DNA of 28,700 nt from an uncultured Oscillospiraceae bacterium (lineage in GTDB: Bacteria; Bacillota_A; Clostridia; Oscillospirales; Oscillospiraceae), in contig CAJTTS010000042.1 of the NCBI GenBank assembly GCA_910579155.1, positions 1 to 28,700 on the forward strand, in the 5' to 3' direction. Shown here piece after piece: positions 1-7,461 of this stretch. Under the pieces are notes generated by a model. The model ran no database searches. It had not been told where the DNA came from and saw only the letters and a list, made by a program, of their open reading frames with translations. The position numbers and the translations under genes are program-made. How positions within the stretch are numbered: the stretch's first letter is position 1; each line of letters opens with the position of its first letter.

Positions 1-831
1 CAGGTGGGCGTGCCCGCCATCGTGGTGTTCCTGAACAAGTGCGACCAGGTGGACGACGAGGAGCTGCTGGAGCTGGTGGAGATGGAGGTCCGCGAGACCC
101 TGTCCTTCTACGAGTTCCCCGGCGACGATATCCCCATCATCAAGGGTTCCGCTCTGAACGCCCTGACCAACGAGTCCGGCAACAAGGACGACGCCGACTT
201 CGCCTGCATCAAGGAGCTGATGGACGCTGTTGACAGCTACATCCCCACTCCCGACCGCAAGGCCGACCTGCCCTTCCTGATGCCCGTTGAGGACGTGTTC
301 ACCATCACCGGCCGCGGCACCGTGGCCACCGGCCGTGTGGAGCGCGGCCAGCTGAAGGCGGGCGAGACCGTGGAGATCGTCGGCCTGTCCGAGGAGAAGA
401 AGTCCACCGTCGTCACCTCCATGGAGATGTTCCGCAAGACCCTGGATTACGTCGAGGCCGGCGACAACGTGGGCTGCCTGCTCCGCGGCGTTGATAAGAA
501 CGAGATTGAGCGCGGCCAGGTGCTGTGCAAGCCCAACTCCATCCACCCCCACACCAAGTTTGTGGGCCAGGTGTACGTCCTGAGCAAGGACGAGGGTGGT
601 CGTCACACCCCGTTCTTCAACAACTATCGTCCCCAGTTCTACTTCCGTACCACCGACGTGACCGGCGTCATCACCCTGCCCGAGGGCACCGAGATGTGCA
701 TGCCCGGCGATAACGTGGATATGAACGTGGAGCTGATTACCCCCATCGCCATTGAGAAGGGCCTGCGTTTCGCTATCCGTGAGGGTGGCCGCACCGTGGG
801 TTCCGGCGTCGTCATCGACGTGGCCGAGTAA
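1..831 (+). CDS. tuf: Elongation factor Tu, 3' part (5' end outside window)
   Basis: GTPase that delivers aminoacyl-tRNA to the ribosomal A site. The frame is open from base 1, so the start lies upstream; 276 codons are present, about the last two thirds of the usual ~400. Visible are the guanine-specificity motif NKCD (residues 11-14 of this fragment), the G5 element GSAL, then domain 2 ([13 protein letters not shown]) and domain 3, ending in [16 protein letters not shown]. Codon use is strongly biased (AAG, GAG, CTG, ATC), as expected for a very highly expressed gene. A strong terminator follows 20 bases after the stop. EF-Tu usually lies at the end of the str operon (rpsL-rpsG-fusA-tuf), but nothing upstream is visible here. 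Identity is secure. Confidence 0.98.
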   Translation, partial: QVGVPAIVVFLNKCDQVDDEELLELVEMEVRETLSFYEFPGDDIPIIKGSALNALTNESGNKDDADFACIKELMDAVDSYIPTPDRKADLPFLMPVEDVFTITGRGTVATGRVERGQLKAGETVEIVGLSEEKKSTVVTSMEMFRKTLDYVEAGDNVGCLLRGVDKNEIERGQVLCKPNSIHPHTKFVGQVYVLSKDEGGRHTPFFNNYRPQFYFRTTDVTGVITLPEGTEMCMPGDNVDMNVELITPIAIEKGLRFAIREGGRTVGSGVVIDVAE

Positions 832-851
832 TCAACAGGCAAAAATAAAAG

Positions 852-885
852 AAAAGCCAGCCGTCTTGCGACGGCTGGCTTTTTT
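852..885 (+). terminator. Rho-independent terminator of tuf
   Basis: An 11-bp perfect stem (AGCCAGCCGTC, 855-865, with its complement at 870-880) closes a TTGC loop and is followed by a run of T's up to 885. A's on the 5' side extend the stem. Confidence 0.95.
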
Positions 886-935
886 GCTTCCTCACAGACC
901 CGAGAGGGCTTCCTGTGAAAGTACGCCAGCAGGGC

Positions 936-1295
936 CTACAGCCCCTCCAACAGCTCTTCCGCCGAGATTCCATAGAGCTTTGCCAACGCAATCAAATTTG
1001 CGGTGGATGGATCGGATTTTCCGGTTTCCCACTTGCTCACGGCCTGCCTGCTGACGCCGAGCGCTTCCGCCACAAATTCTTGCGACATTTTGCAGCGGAC
1101 GCGGTTTTCGCACAGCCGTTCCGACAGGGAGCCGCGGACTACCTTGGTTTCAGCCCGGACCGCGCCGCTTTTGATATACTTCCACAGCGCCCGGATGACG
1201 AGGACAATCAGATAAACAAACAAAGCAAGCAAGAGAACGTTTAGAATGATTAGAGCGATAGCAGGAAGACCGAACAACATCGTTCTGCTGGTCAT
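936..1295 (-). CDS. Membrane-anchored XRE-family helix-turn-helix regulator
   Basis: Small protein of 119 residues. Residues 8-38 form one hydrophobic membrane span (IALIILNVLLLALFVYLIVL), followed by a basic stretch. Residues 58-118 are an XRE/Cro-C1 DNA-binding domain with the typical signature MSQEFVAEALGVSRQAVSKWE. The ATG at 1295 is chosen because GGGGAGGTGA lies 5 nt upstream; longer in-frame extensions lack a comparable site. The layout suggests a membrane-tethered DNA-binding protein, possibly sensing an envelope signal, but no partner gene is adjacent. The 150-bp upstream region holds three GTTGC/GCAAC half-sites. It ends convergently with tuf. The HTH assignment is firm; the target genes are unknown. 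Confidence 0.9.
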   Translation of the reverse strand: MTSRTMLFGLPAIALIILNVLLLALFVYLIVLVIRALWKYIKSGAVRAETKVVRGSLSERLCENRVRCKMSQEFVAEALGVSRQAVSKWETGKSDPSTANLIALAKLYGISAEELLEGL

Positions 1296-1341
1296 CCCTT
1301 TCACCTCCCCTCCATACTCAGATGATACTCCGCTACAGGCC

Positions 1342-1376
1342 GTTGCGCTATCAACTATTCCGCAACTTTTGGTTGC
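1342..1376. promoter_or_regulatory. Possible operator: inverted GTTGC half-sites upstream of the XRE gene
   Basis: GTTGCG (1342-1347) faces CGCAAC (1361-1366) in inverted orientation, and a further GTTGC lies at 1372-1376. XRE regulators often bind such short dyads near their own promoters. No protein-DNA evidence exists, so this is a suggestion only. Confidence 0.3.
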
Positions 1377-1390
1377 AGTCTGCCGTGAGG

Positions 1391-1440
1391 CAAAGAGAAG
1401 CGGCGCATGATCCCACATCCTATGCGCCGCTTTTCTTTTT
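1391..1440. terminator. Terminator between azlD and the XRE gene
   Basis: A long stem (AAGCGGCGCAT, 1399-1408 region, with ATGCGCCGCTT near 1422-1432) extends into flanking A-rich and T-rich tracts. It lies just after the azlD stop on the minus strand and can work in both directions; the better U-tract (TTTTCTTTTT) is on the plus strand. Confidence 0.8.
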
Positions 1441-1446
1441 GAGGCC

Positions 1447-1773
1447 CTAAAAGACCACCTGAACCAAAAGCATATACAAAATGGTTCCGCCAACAATGGA
1501 CAGCATATTATTCTTCTTCCAGATATGGAGGATCACTACGGCCAGCCCGGCGATCAGCCCCGGGGCCCAGCCGCCGGAGGCGGAAAAGGAGGTATTGCGG
1601 TAGCAGTACACGATCAGCATGGCGATGACCGCCGGGGGCAGAAACCTGCCCAGGTAGAGCACCACGCGGGGTGGCTCCCCTCCCCTGCCGAACAGCAGGA
1701 ATGGCAGCGCCCGGGTGAGAAAGGTCACCACCGCCATCACCGCCACCAGCGCGGCGATCTGCATAGTGGTCAT
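1447..1773 (-). CDS. azlD: AzlD-type branched-chain amino-acid exporter small subunit
   Basis: Small hydrophobic protein of 108 residues with about four membrane spans, the normal size and pattern of the AzlD family (VTFLTRALPFLLF near residues 16-28 is characteristic). With AzlC it forms the two-subunit exporter of branched-chain amino acids and their analogues known from Bacillus subtilis azlCD and Corynebacterium brnFE. The ATG at 1773 overlaps the azlC stop by 4 nt (ATGA), indicating translational coupling, and GGGAGG lies 8 nt upstream. A terminator follows the stop. The substrate is inferred from the family. Confidence 0.93.
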   Translation of the reverse strand: MTTMQIAALVAVMAVVTFLTRALPFLLFGRGGEPPRVVLYLGRFLPPAVIAMLIVYCYRNTSFSASGGWAPGLIAGLAVVILHIWKKNNMLSIVGGTILYMLLVQVVF

Positions 1774-2489
1774 TGCGTCTTGCCTCCCTTCGGCAGGACC
1801 GCGGGCGCCTCCAGCCTTGGACGCATCAGCAACAATCCCGCCACCAGGATGGCCAGCGCGGGGATGAGAAACCACCCGTTGTCCGGCCCGAAAACCAACA
1901 GACAGGCCAGGGTACCCGCGGCTCCCAGAAACACCGGACTGTGGCGCTCATTGGACTGCCACTGCTCCACGGCGATGACCAGGAACAACGCCGTCATGGC
2001 GAAGTCGATGCCCTCCGTATTGATGGTGATGAGCGCCCCCGCCACCGCACCGATGACGGACCCCGCGATCCAGTATAGGTGGTCCAACACGGCGATGCCA
2101 AAATAAAAGTCCTTCTCATTCACACCCTCCGGGGCCCGGACTCCGGCCAGCAGGGCGTAGGTCTCGTCGGTGAGGGAGAAGATCATGTACAGCTTCCGCC
2201 AGCCCATACCCCGGAATTTCTCCAGCATGGACAGGCCGTACACCAGGTGCCGGAAGTTGAGGATGAGGGTGAGGAAAGCGGCGTTAGCCAGCGGGGCGGC
2301 GTTGGCCAGCAGCTCCACACCCAGGTACTGGCCGCTGCCGGCGTAGATAGTCAGCGACATGACGGCGGACCAGACAGGGTGGAAGTCCGCCGCCGACAGC
2401 ATCCAGCCGAATACGATGCCGATGGACAGGTAGCCCATGAGCACCGGCACGGTGTGAGGGAAGGCGGCGGCCAGGGATTTTCGGTTCAT
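1770..2489 (-). CDS. azlC: AzlC-type branched-chain amino-acid exporter large subunit
   Basis: Multi-pass membrane protein of 239 residues, matching AzlC in length and in its N-terminal signature (PVLMGYLSIGIVFGWMLS, then YAGSGQYLGVELLA). It is the large subunit of the AzlCD exporter. The ATG at 2489 is preferred because AAGGA lies 10 nt upstream; a GTG three codons earlier (2498) has that AAGGA only one base away. It is the first gene of the azlC-azlD operon, which is read from a promoter about 105 nt upstream. The leader between promoter and start shows no clear riboswitch or attenuator. Confidence 0.93.
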   Translation of the reverse strand: MNRKSLAAAFPHTVPVLMGYLSIGIVFGWMLSAADFHPVWSAVMSLTIYAGSGQYLGVELLANAAPLANAAFLTLILNFRHLVYGLSMLEKFRGMGWRKLYMIFSLTDETYALLAGVRAPEGVNEKDFYFGIAVLDHLYWIAGSVIGAVAGALITINTEGIDFAMTALFLVIAVEQWQSNERHSPVFLGAAGTLACLLVFGPDNGWFLIPALAILVAGLLLMRPRLEAPAVLPKGGKTQ

Positions 2490-2594
2490 TGGGATCACAT
2501 CCTTGGAAGAAGCGCGAAGAAGCGACCGAGCGTCCTGCCCGCTTCGCAGTGCGACAACGCGAGAAGCACATTAACGCGCTAAATAGACAGGTTC

Positions 2595-2623
2595 ATTATA
2601 CCGTCAAGTTTCGCCTCTGGCAA
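2595..2623 (-). promoter_or_regulatory. Sigma-A-type promoter of azlCD
   Basis: On the minus strand TTGCCA (2618-2623) and TATAAT (2595-2600) are separated by exactly 17 bp. It stands back to back with the lipid-kinase promoter. Confidence 0.75.
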
Positions 2624-2647
2624 GGGCAGGGTTTTACAGATTGTTCA

Positions 2648-2676
2648 TTGTATTCCCGGCAGGTTTTGGCTATAAT
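2648..2676 (+). promoter_or_regulatory. Promoter of the lipid kinase gene
   Basis: A perfect -10 TATAAT (2671-2676) follows TTGTAT (2648-2653) after 17 bp. The -35 box is weak, but position and spacing fit a start about 55 nt upstream of the coding region. Confidence 0.6.
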
Positions 2677-2732
2677 ACTCTTCGATACCGCCCCGGTCCG
2701 ACCGGGCTGGGCGTGCTGTGGAGGGATCTGCC

Positions 2733-3650
2733 ATGAAAAGACTCTTGTATATTTACAATCCCGCCGCCGGGCGGAAAACTGCCAAAATCAACCTCTCCGA
2801 CGTGCTGGAGGTGTTCGCCCGCCAGGGCTATGAGATCACGGTACATCCCACCCAGGAGCGGGGCGACGCCACCGCCGTCGCCCGGGAGCAGGGGCCGGAG
2901 CACCACCGGGTAGTGTGTTGCGGCGGAGACGGCACGCTGAATGAAACGGTCCAAGGTATCCTGGAGTTGCCCCGGGAGAAACGCCCCATCCTGGGTTACA
3001 TCCCGGCGGGGACCACCAACGACTTTTCACGCACCCTGGAGTTGCCCAAGACCCCGCCGGAGCTGGCGGAAGTAGCCGGGGAGGGCGCCCCCCGCGCCAT
3101 TGACGTGGGAGAGGCCGAGGGGCGTTTGTTCACCTATGTGGCCGCTTTCGGGCTGTTCACCGATGTGTCCTATTCCACCCCCCAGGTGAGCAAGAACCTG
3201 TTGGGGCATTTCGCTTATGTGCTGGAGGGGATGGGCAAGCTGTCCAACATCTCCAGCTATCATATGAAGGTGAGCGCCTCCGACGGCCGCGAGGTGGAAG
3301 GAGACTTCATCTACGGGATGGTAGGCAACACGGTTTCGGTGGGGGGGCTGGTGAATCTGCCCCGGGACAAGGTGCGGCTGGATGACGGGCGGTTTGAGGT
3401 GATCCTGATCCGGCGGCCCGAGAGCGGCAAGGACTGGCAGTCCATTCTCACGGCCCTGACCACCCTGGAGATGGAGGAGGGCGGGGCCGTGGTAGGGTTT
3501 TCCGCAGGGGACATTACGTTCACCTGCGACCAGCCCGTGGCCTGGACGGTGGACGGCGAGTTCGGCGGTGAACAGGCGGTCACCCGCGTCAGGTGCCTGC
3601 CCCAGGCGCTGACCATGGCGTGTGGAGCAGGAAGCGCGGAGCCGTCGTGA
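2733..3650 (+). CDS. YegS/DgkB-family lipid (diacylglycerol) kinase
   Basis: Soluble 305-residue kinase of the diacylglycerol-kinase catalytic fold. The nucleotide-binding motif GGDGTLNE is at residues 64-71 and PAGTTNDF at 91-98, both diagnostic. In Gram-positive bacteria such enzymes (DgkB) phosphorylate diacylglycerol left by lipoteichoic-acid synthesis back to phosphatidic acid; that role fits the LtaS-like gene just downstream on the other strand but is an inference. The ATG at 2733 is chosen because GGAGGG lies 7 nt upstream; a GTG at 2718 would place that site inside the gene. The last codons (GSAEPS) lie in a 25-bp sequence repeated 134 bp further on, so the native C-terminus may have been replaced by repeat-derived sequence. 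Confidence 0.92.
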   Translation: MKRLLYIYNPAAGRKTAKINLSDVLEVFARQGYEITVHPTQERGDATAVAREQGPEHHRVVCCGGDGTLNETVQGILELPREKRPILGYIPAGTTNDFSRTLELPKTPPELAEVAGEGAPRAIDVGEAEGRLFTYVAAFGLFTDVSYSTPQVSKNLLGHFAYVLEGMGKLSNISSYHMKVSASDGREVEGDFIYGMVGNTVSVGGLVNLPRDKVRLDDGRFEVILIRRPESGKDWQSILTALTTLEMEEGGAVVGFSAGDITFTCDQPVAWTVDGEFGGEQAVTRVRCLPQALTMACGAGSAEPS

Positions 3651-3652
3651 GC
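3628..3652 (+). repeat. Direct repeat copy 1 (overlaps end of lipid kinase)
   Basis: A 25-bp unit beginning CAGGAAGCGC and ending TGAGC, with 2 mismatches to the copy at 3762-3786. This copy supplies the last residues and the stop codon of the upstream kinase gene. Confidence 0.8.
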
Positions 3653-3930
3653 AGCGCGGATGGAGCGAAGCGAGGGGAAAAGCCCAGCCGCCGCGCAGCG
3701 GGGGCGGGTTTTGCCCGAGTCGGAGCGAAGCCGCGCGTGGCGAACAGGCGAAGCGTGACAACAGGAAGCGCAGAGCCGTCATGAGCGCGTCGGCGCAAGC
3801 TTTGTATCCCTCGCTTTCGCCTTTGGCAAAAGCTCGCTCACTTCGCTGCGCCTCCTTTCCCCACAAAGCCGCAGATAGGCTTTGCGGGGGCCCCTAAAGG
3901 CAGAACGCGGATGTTACAAAATAAAACGAC
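3651..3930. repeat. Repeat-rich intergenic stretch
   Basis: No believable gene is present. The stretch holds the second copy of the 25-bp unit (3762-3786), two GGAGCGAAGC motifs (about 3662 and 3722), and a 12-bp imperfect hairpin (3859-3870 with 3878-3889, one mismatch). The frames open across it have arginine- and serine-rich translations typical of non-coding GC-rich DNA. It resembles the dispersed intergenic repeats common in high-GC Clostridia; copy number elsewhere cannot be seen from one window. Confidence 0.6.
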
Positions 3931-3971
3931 ACCGGCCCGGCGGAGCAGTCCGCCGGGCCGGTTTTCCTTTT
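3931..3971. terminator. Bidirectional terminator between lipid kinase and LtaS-like gene
   Basis: A perfect 14-bp GC-rich stem (3931-3944 with 3949-3962) closes a GCAG loop and is followed by TTTTCCTTTT. It lies between two convergent genes. Confidence 0.92.
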
Positions 3972-3976
3972 GGAGG

Positions 3977-6097
3977 CTATTCCGCCTCAGGGAACACGCA
4001 TTGGTAGTAATCCTCCTGGAGGATGAGCTTAGAATAGTTTACCTTGGCGGCCACCAGACGGTGGACCCGTTTGACGTAATCCTCCTCGTCTTCCAGTTCA
4101 ACGCCCTCGTTGGGGGTAAAGGTCTTGGTGGAGCACTCATAGGTCCCGGCGGCGGTGATCCAGGCGTTGCCTTGGCCCTTGTTGGCAAATACCACCAGGG
4201 GCATACAGTTGGAATACTGGTCCGCCTGGTAATTGGTGGCGAAAACGTCCCGCCCGGAGTAGAGCCGGGAGTCGTATTCCAGCCCGAACAGGTTGCAGAG
4301 GGTGGGAACGATGTCGATGGCGGAGCAGGGGGTGTCCACCTCAATAGGCTCCTTGATGGACCCGGACCACATGAGCAGGGTGTTGCGGTAGCGGGAGGTA
4401 TCGCTTTCGGTGTCCGTAAAGCCGCGCAGTTCGTTGTAGTAGTCCACCTTGTCCCGCTCGATCAGCATATAGGGGTAGTGGTCGGCAGACATGACGATGA
4501 GGGTGTCGTCGGCGATGCCCGCCGCCTCCAGCTTGTCCACCAGGCACTCGAGGGCCAGGTCCAGCTCCATGTTGCAGGCCAGATAGGCCTGGCAGTGCTC
4601 CGACAGGTCGGGGTACTTGGCCTCTACCTCCTCCCGGTGCTTTTTGCACATATTGTTGTCGGCCCAACTGTACCAGCCGTGGGCGCTGACGGTCATATAG
4701 TAGGCGTGGAAAGGGGTGCCGTCCTCCACATAGGCGTTGATATAACTGTCCGCCGTGGCCTCCATCATCTCCAGGTCTGAGCGCGGCCAGCCATTGTAGG
4801 GCAGTTCCAGGCCGTTGCCGATGCCGTGATAGTCGTAGCCGAAATTGCCCAGGTATTCGTTCCGGTGATAGTAGTCATAGGTGTGGTTGTGCCAGGCGGG
4901 GACTGCATAACCCTGGGCGGCGAACAGCTTGGCCAGGGTTATGGGCATGGATTTGTTGACGCTGAGCAGAGGCGCGCCATCTTTGCCGTGCCAGTTGGGA
5001 ATCAGCCCGGTGGTGACGGCGAACTCTCCTCCGGTGGTGGACAGGGTCCAGTCGGGCTGGTAGAAGTTGTGGAACACAAAGCCCTCCTCCTGGGTCAGCC
5101 GGTACAGGGTGGGGGTGAGTTCCTTGTCGATGGCGTAGGGCGAGAAGCCCTCGGCGGTGAGGAGGATCAGGTTTTTGCCCTCAAACATGCCAGTGTACTC
5201 GTTTTTCTCCGAGGGGGTCAGGCTGCCGAAATACCGGTGCATGCTCTGGACCGTCTCGTTGGTCTCCGATTCCGCCAGCGCCTCGAAGTCGATATCCAGC
5301 GTGTTGGGGCCGGTGGGGACGGGCCGCTTGGAGGCGTCCGGGCCGTCCGAGGGCTCTTCGGAGGGCTGTGCGCTCTCGCCGGGGGCGGGGGTGTCCACCG
5401 GGTCGTCAATAAACTGATCCAGCGGGGGCGCGGGCGTGCCCGCCAGGTTGTACTCCAGCTCCAGCCGGACGGAGGTGAGCAGGCCAAAGTGGGGGACTGC
5501 GGCGTTGGTGGTGAACTCATAGGTGTAATAGCTCTTTGCCGAACCCAGGGTGGACAGCAGATAGGCGGTGAGTTGGCAGGCCACCAGCACGGCGGCCAGA
5601 ATGATCCGCACGGGCAGCTCGCTCCCCTCGTCGGGGACTACCCGTTTGCGCAGGAGGACGAAGGCGATCACCGGCGCCAGGGACAGCAGGATGAAGGGGA
5701 TCATGCTCACCACCACCGACACCACGGTGGAACCGAAATCCCCGGCTACATCGCCCGCCATGCCGCCCATAAAGCCGACGCCGTAATATAGATTGAAGGT
5801 GGCGCGGCACCCCCGCTCCACGCAGAACAGCACCGTGCCCAGTCCCAGCAGCACGCCGCCGATGATACGGGCAGCGGTCTTCCAGGGCAGCAGGTCCAAA
5901 ATCAGGCCGATCACCAGTCCGGCGGCGATGGAGAACAGCAAAATGCGCAGCAGCGCCAGATCAAAAAACGGGGTGCTCCGGTCAAAAACCCGCAAAAGCA
6001 GCTCATGGTAGAGCAAGGCGGCAGGAAAGAACAGGGCTGGCAGCACCGGCCCGCCCATGCTCCTCCGCCCGGTATATCCGGAGTAGGGTCGATCCAT
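3977..6097 (-). CDS. LtaS-like phosphoglycerol transferase (membrane sulfatase-fold protein)
   Basis: Protein of 706 residues with about five membrane spans in the first 200, an acidic/Pro/Ser linker (about 230-265), and an extracellular alkaline-phosphatase-like domain. The family makes the polyglycerol-phosphate chain of lipoteichoic acid, or transfers phosphoglycerol to glycans, from phosphatidylglycerol. Active-site elements visible: TAEGF (the first metal-binding Glu), STTGGEF, where the first Thr aligns with the LtaS catalytic threonine, and ADHYPY near the end for the second metal. The ATG at 6097 has AGGAAGTGA about 7 nt upstream. It is monocistronic, with its own promoter and terminator. 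The catalytic class is firm; whether the acceptor is LTA or another glycan is not. Confidence 0.9.
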   Translation of the reverse strand: MDRPYSGYTGRRSMGGPVLPALFFPAALLYHELLLRVFDRSTPFFDLALLRILLFSIAAGLVIGLILDLLPWKTAARIIGGVLLGLGTVLFCVERGCRATFNLYYGVGFMGGMAGDVAGDFGSTVVSVVVSMIPFILLSLAPVIAFVLLRKRVVPDEGSELPVRIILAAVLVACQLTAYLLSTLGSAKSYYTYEFTTNAAVPHFGLLTSVRLELEYNLAGTPAPPLDQFIDDPVDTPAPGESAQPSEEPSDGPDASKRPVPTGPNTLDIDFEALAESETNETVQSMHRYFGSLTPSEKNEYTGMFEGKNLILLTAEGFSPYAIDKELTPTLYRLTQEEGFVFHNFYQPDWTLSTTGGEFAVTTGLIPNWHGKDGAPLLSVNKSMPITLAKLFAAQGYAVPAWHNHTYDYYHRNEYLGNFGYDYHGIGNGLELPYNGWPRSDLEMMEATADSYINAYVEDGTPFHAYYMTVSAHGWYSWADNNMCKKHREEVEAKYPDLSEHCQAYLACNMELDLALECLVDKLEAAGIADDTLIVMSADHYPYMLIERDKVDYYNELRGFTDTESDTSRYRNTLLMWSGSIKEPIEVDTPCSAIDIVPTLCNLFGLEYDSRLYSGRDVFATNYQADQYSNCMPLVVFANKGQGNAWITAAGTYECSTKTFTPNEGVELEDEEDYVKRVHRLVAAKVNYSKLILQEDYYQCVFPEAE

Positions 6098-6174
6098 CAG
6101 CGGTCACTTCCTATGGTATATGGGGCGCAAAGGGAAAATCTGCACACTTTTACGCCTACTTTAAGATGGCATTT

Positions 6175-6203
6175 ATCATATCATAGGAAGGGCAAAAATG
6201 CAA
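6175..6203 (-). promoter_or_regulatory. Promoter of the LtaS-like gene
   Basis: On the minus strand TTGCAT (6198-6203) and TATGAT (6175-6180) are separated by 17 bp, about 75 nt upstream of the start codon. Confidence 0.65.
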
Positions 6204-6230
6204 CGTCTGCGTCAAAATTTAAAGAAATGT

Positions 6231-7292
6231 TCAAGGTGTGTCCCACAGGCCGGTCTGAAGCAGCGCCCCGGTGTAGTAATGGGCCAGGATGTCCCGCCAG
6301 CCTGAGCCCTCCTTGGCCATGGCGTTGGCTCCGTACTGGCTCAGGCCCACCCCGTGGCCGTAGCCGGTAACGGAGAAGGTGAACACGCCGTCCTGCTCCT
6401 CCACGTCAAAGCAGGCGGAGCGCAGGGCAAACAAGCTGCGGGCCGCGCCGCCGGACAGGGCTACGCCTCCCAGCTCCAGCTCCGCCACCCGCCCCGAGGC
6501 GGTGCGGGTGAGGTTCTGGAACCAGACGGACGGCTCGCCGGACATGTCGCAGCCAAGTCCGGCCTCGCTCACCGTTTTCTTTACCTGGTCGGCGGTGAGG
6601 GTGACGGTGGAGTGATAGTTGGGCACCTCGTCCCCCTCGGGGCTATCCACGGAAACGAGATAGGGCAGAGCTTTGCCCCACACGGCCTGCGCGTCCTCGG
6701 TGGCCCCGGAGGCGGAGGAGAAGAACACCGCCTGGATGGGCATGCCGTCGTAGGTGAGCACCTGGCCGTCAGTGTCCGCCACGGCGGAGGCGATTTTGGC
6801 GGTGTAGGCCTCTGCGGCGCTCTCGCCCCAGCGCTGGGCAGCGTCCTCTTTGGAGATGTATGCCTGGCAGCAGGAGGAGTCGGCGCAGATGTCGGCGCCG
6901 TCCGCCTCGTGGCTGCCCGCCCGCAGTTTCCACAGGCTGTAGGTCCGGGCGCACACCGCCTGGGCCCGGAGGGCCTCCGGCTCAAAAGAGGCGGGCATCT
7001 CCGCCGCCACCACGGACCACAGGTAGTCCGCCATGGTTGTCTCGGTCACCTGACCGTCCCGGCCCAAGACCCGCAACGTCTGAGCCGTATCCCGCTCCCC
7101 GGGGGAGGGCATGGGCTCGGCCGTTGGGGTGGGGAGGCTGGGAGGGGTCAACAGGTTCGGCGTGGGCTGAGGTTCCGATCCGCCGGGGGCGTCCCCCAGG
7201 GCGGCCAGGGGCAGGAGCAGCAGGGCGATGCTGAGAGCCAACCCTGTTAGGAAGGGCGTTCGTAGCGCCCTCCAAGTGTCCGGATTTCGCAA
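6231..7292 (-). CDS. spoIID: Stage II sporulation protein D (SpoIID), peptidoglycan lytic transglycosylase
   Basis: SpoIID is a membrane-anchored lytic transglycosylase of the DMP complex that thins septal peptidoglycan during forespore engulfment. The protein (353 residues) has one N-terminal membrane anchor, a Pro/Thr linker to about residue 65, then the SpoIID domain. The catalytic-Glu region VAAEMPASFEPEALRAQAV and the cysteine pair in HEADGADICADSSCCQAY, a zinc-site region in clostridial SpoIID, are both present, as is the terminal GYGHGVGLSQYGA motif. Start: TTG at 7292 has GAGGTG 6 nt upstream; the GTG at 7301 lacks a ribosome binding site but cannot be excluded. No strong terminator follows before the next promoter. 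Confidence 0.93.
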   Translation of the reverse strand: MRNPDTWRALRTPFLTGLALSIALLLLPLAALGDAPGGSEPQPTPNLLTPPSLPTPTAEPMPSPGERDTAQTLRVLGRDGQVTETTMADYLWSVVAAEMPASFEPEALRAQAVCARTYSLWKLRAGSHEADGADICADSSCCQAYISKEDAAQRWGESAAEAYTAKIASAVADTDGQVLTYDGMPIQAVFFSSASGATEDAQAVWGKALPYLVSVDSPEGDEVPNYHSTVTLTADQVKKTVSEAGLGCDMSGEPSVWFQNLTRTASGRVAELELGGVALSGGAARSLFALRSACFDVEEQDGVFTFSVTGYGHGVGLSQYGANAMAKEGSGWRDILAHYYTGALLQTGLWDTP

Positions 7293-7324
7293 GTCAAGCA
7301 CCTCGATTATTCAAAATTCGGGAG

Positions 7325-7352
7325 AATATACGGGAAAATCCTGATTTTGCAA
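7325..7352 (-). promoter_or_regulatory. Possible promoter of spoIID
   Basis: On the minus strand TTGCAA (7347-7352) and TATATT (7325-7330) are separated by 16 bp. spoIID is normally under sigma-E, and CGTATATT overlaps this -10 as a partial match to that class, so the sigma factor is uncertain. Confidence 0.45.
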
Positions 7353-7375
7353 GGGTCTCTCAGTATAAGTTTGCA

Positions 7376-7404
7376 TTGACGGGATTCGAAAATTGCGCTA
7401 TAAT
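7376..7404 (+). promoter_or_regulatory. Strong sigma-A promoter of citrate synthase
   Basis: TTGACG (7376-7381), a 17-bp spacer and a perfect TATAAT (7399-7404). It excludes translation starts upstream of about 7411 for the downstream gene. Confidence 0.85.
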
Positions 7405-7461
7405 ACTCTTTATAACTTGGTAGAAGCAAGCCACACGGACACCCAAAGGAGGCGGTTCAAC

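Noticed and set aside
2490..2594. Riboswitch or attenuator in the azlC leader
   Set aside because: The ~100-nt leader has only short, weak inverted repeats and no terminator-like stem with a T-run.
3622..3897. Possible small gene after the lipid kinase
   Set aside because: The translation is Arg/Ser-rich and driven by the repeats; no ribosome binding site or family resemblance.
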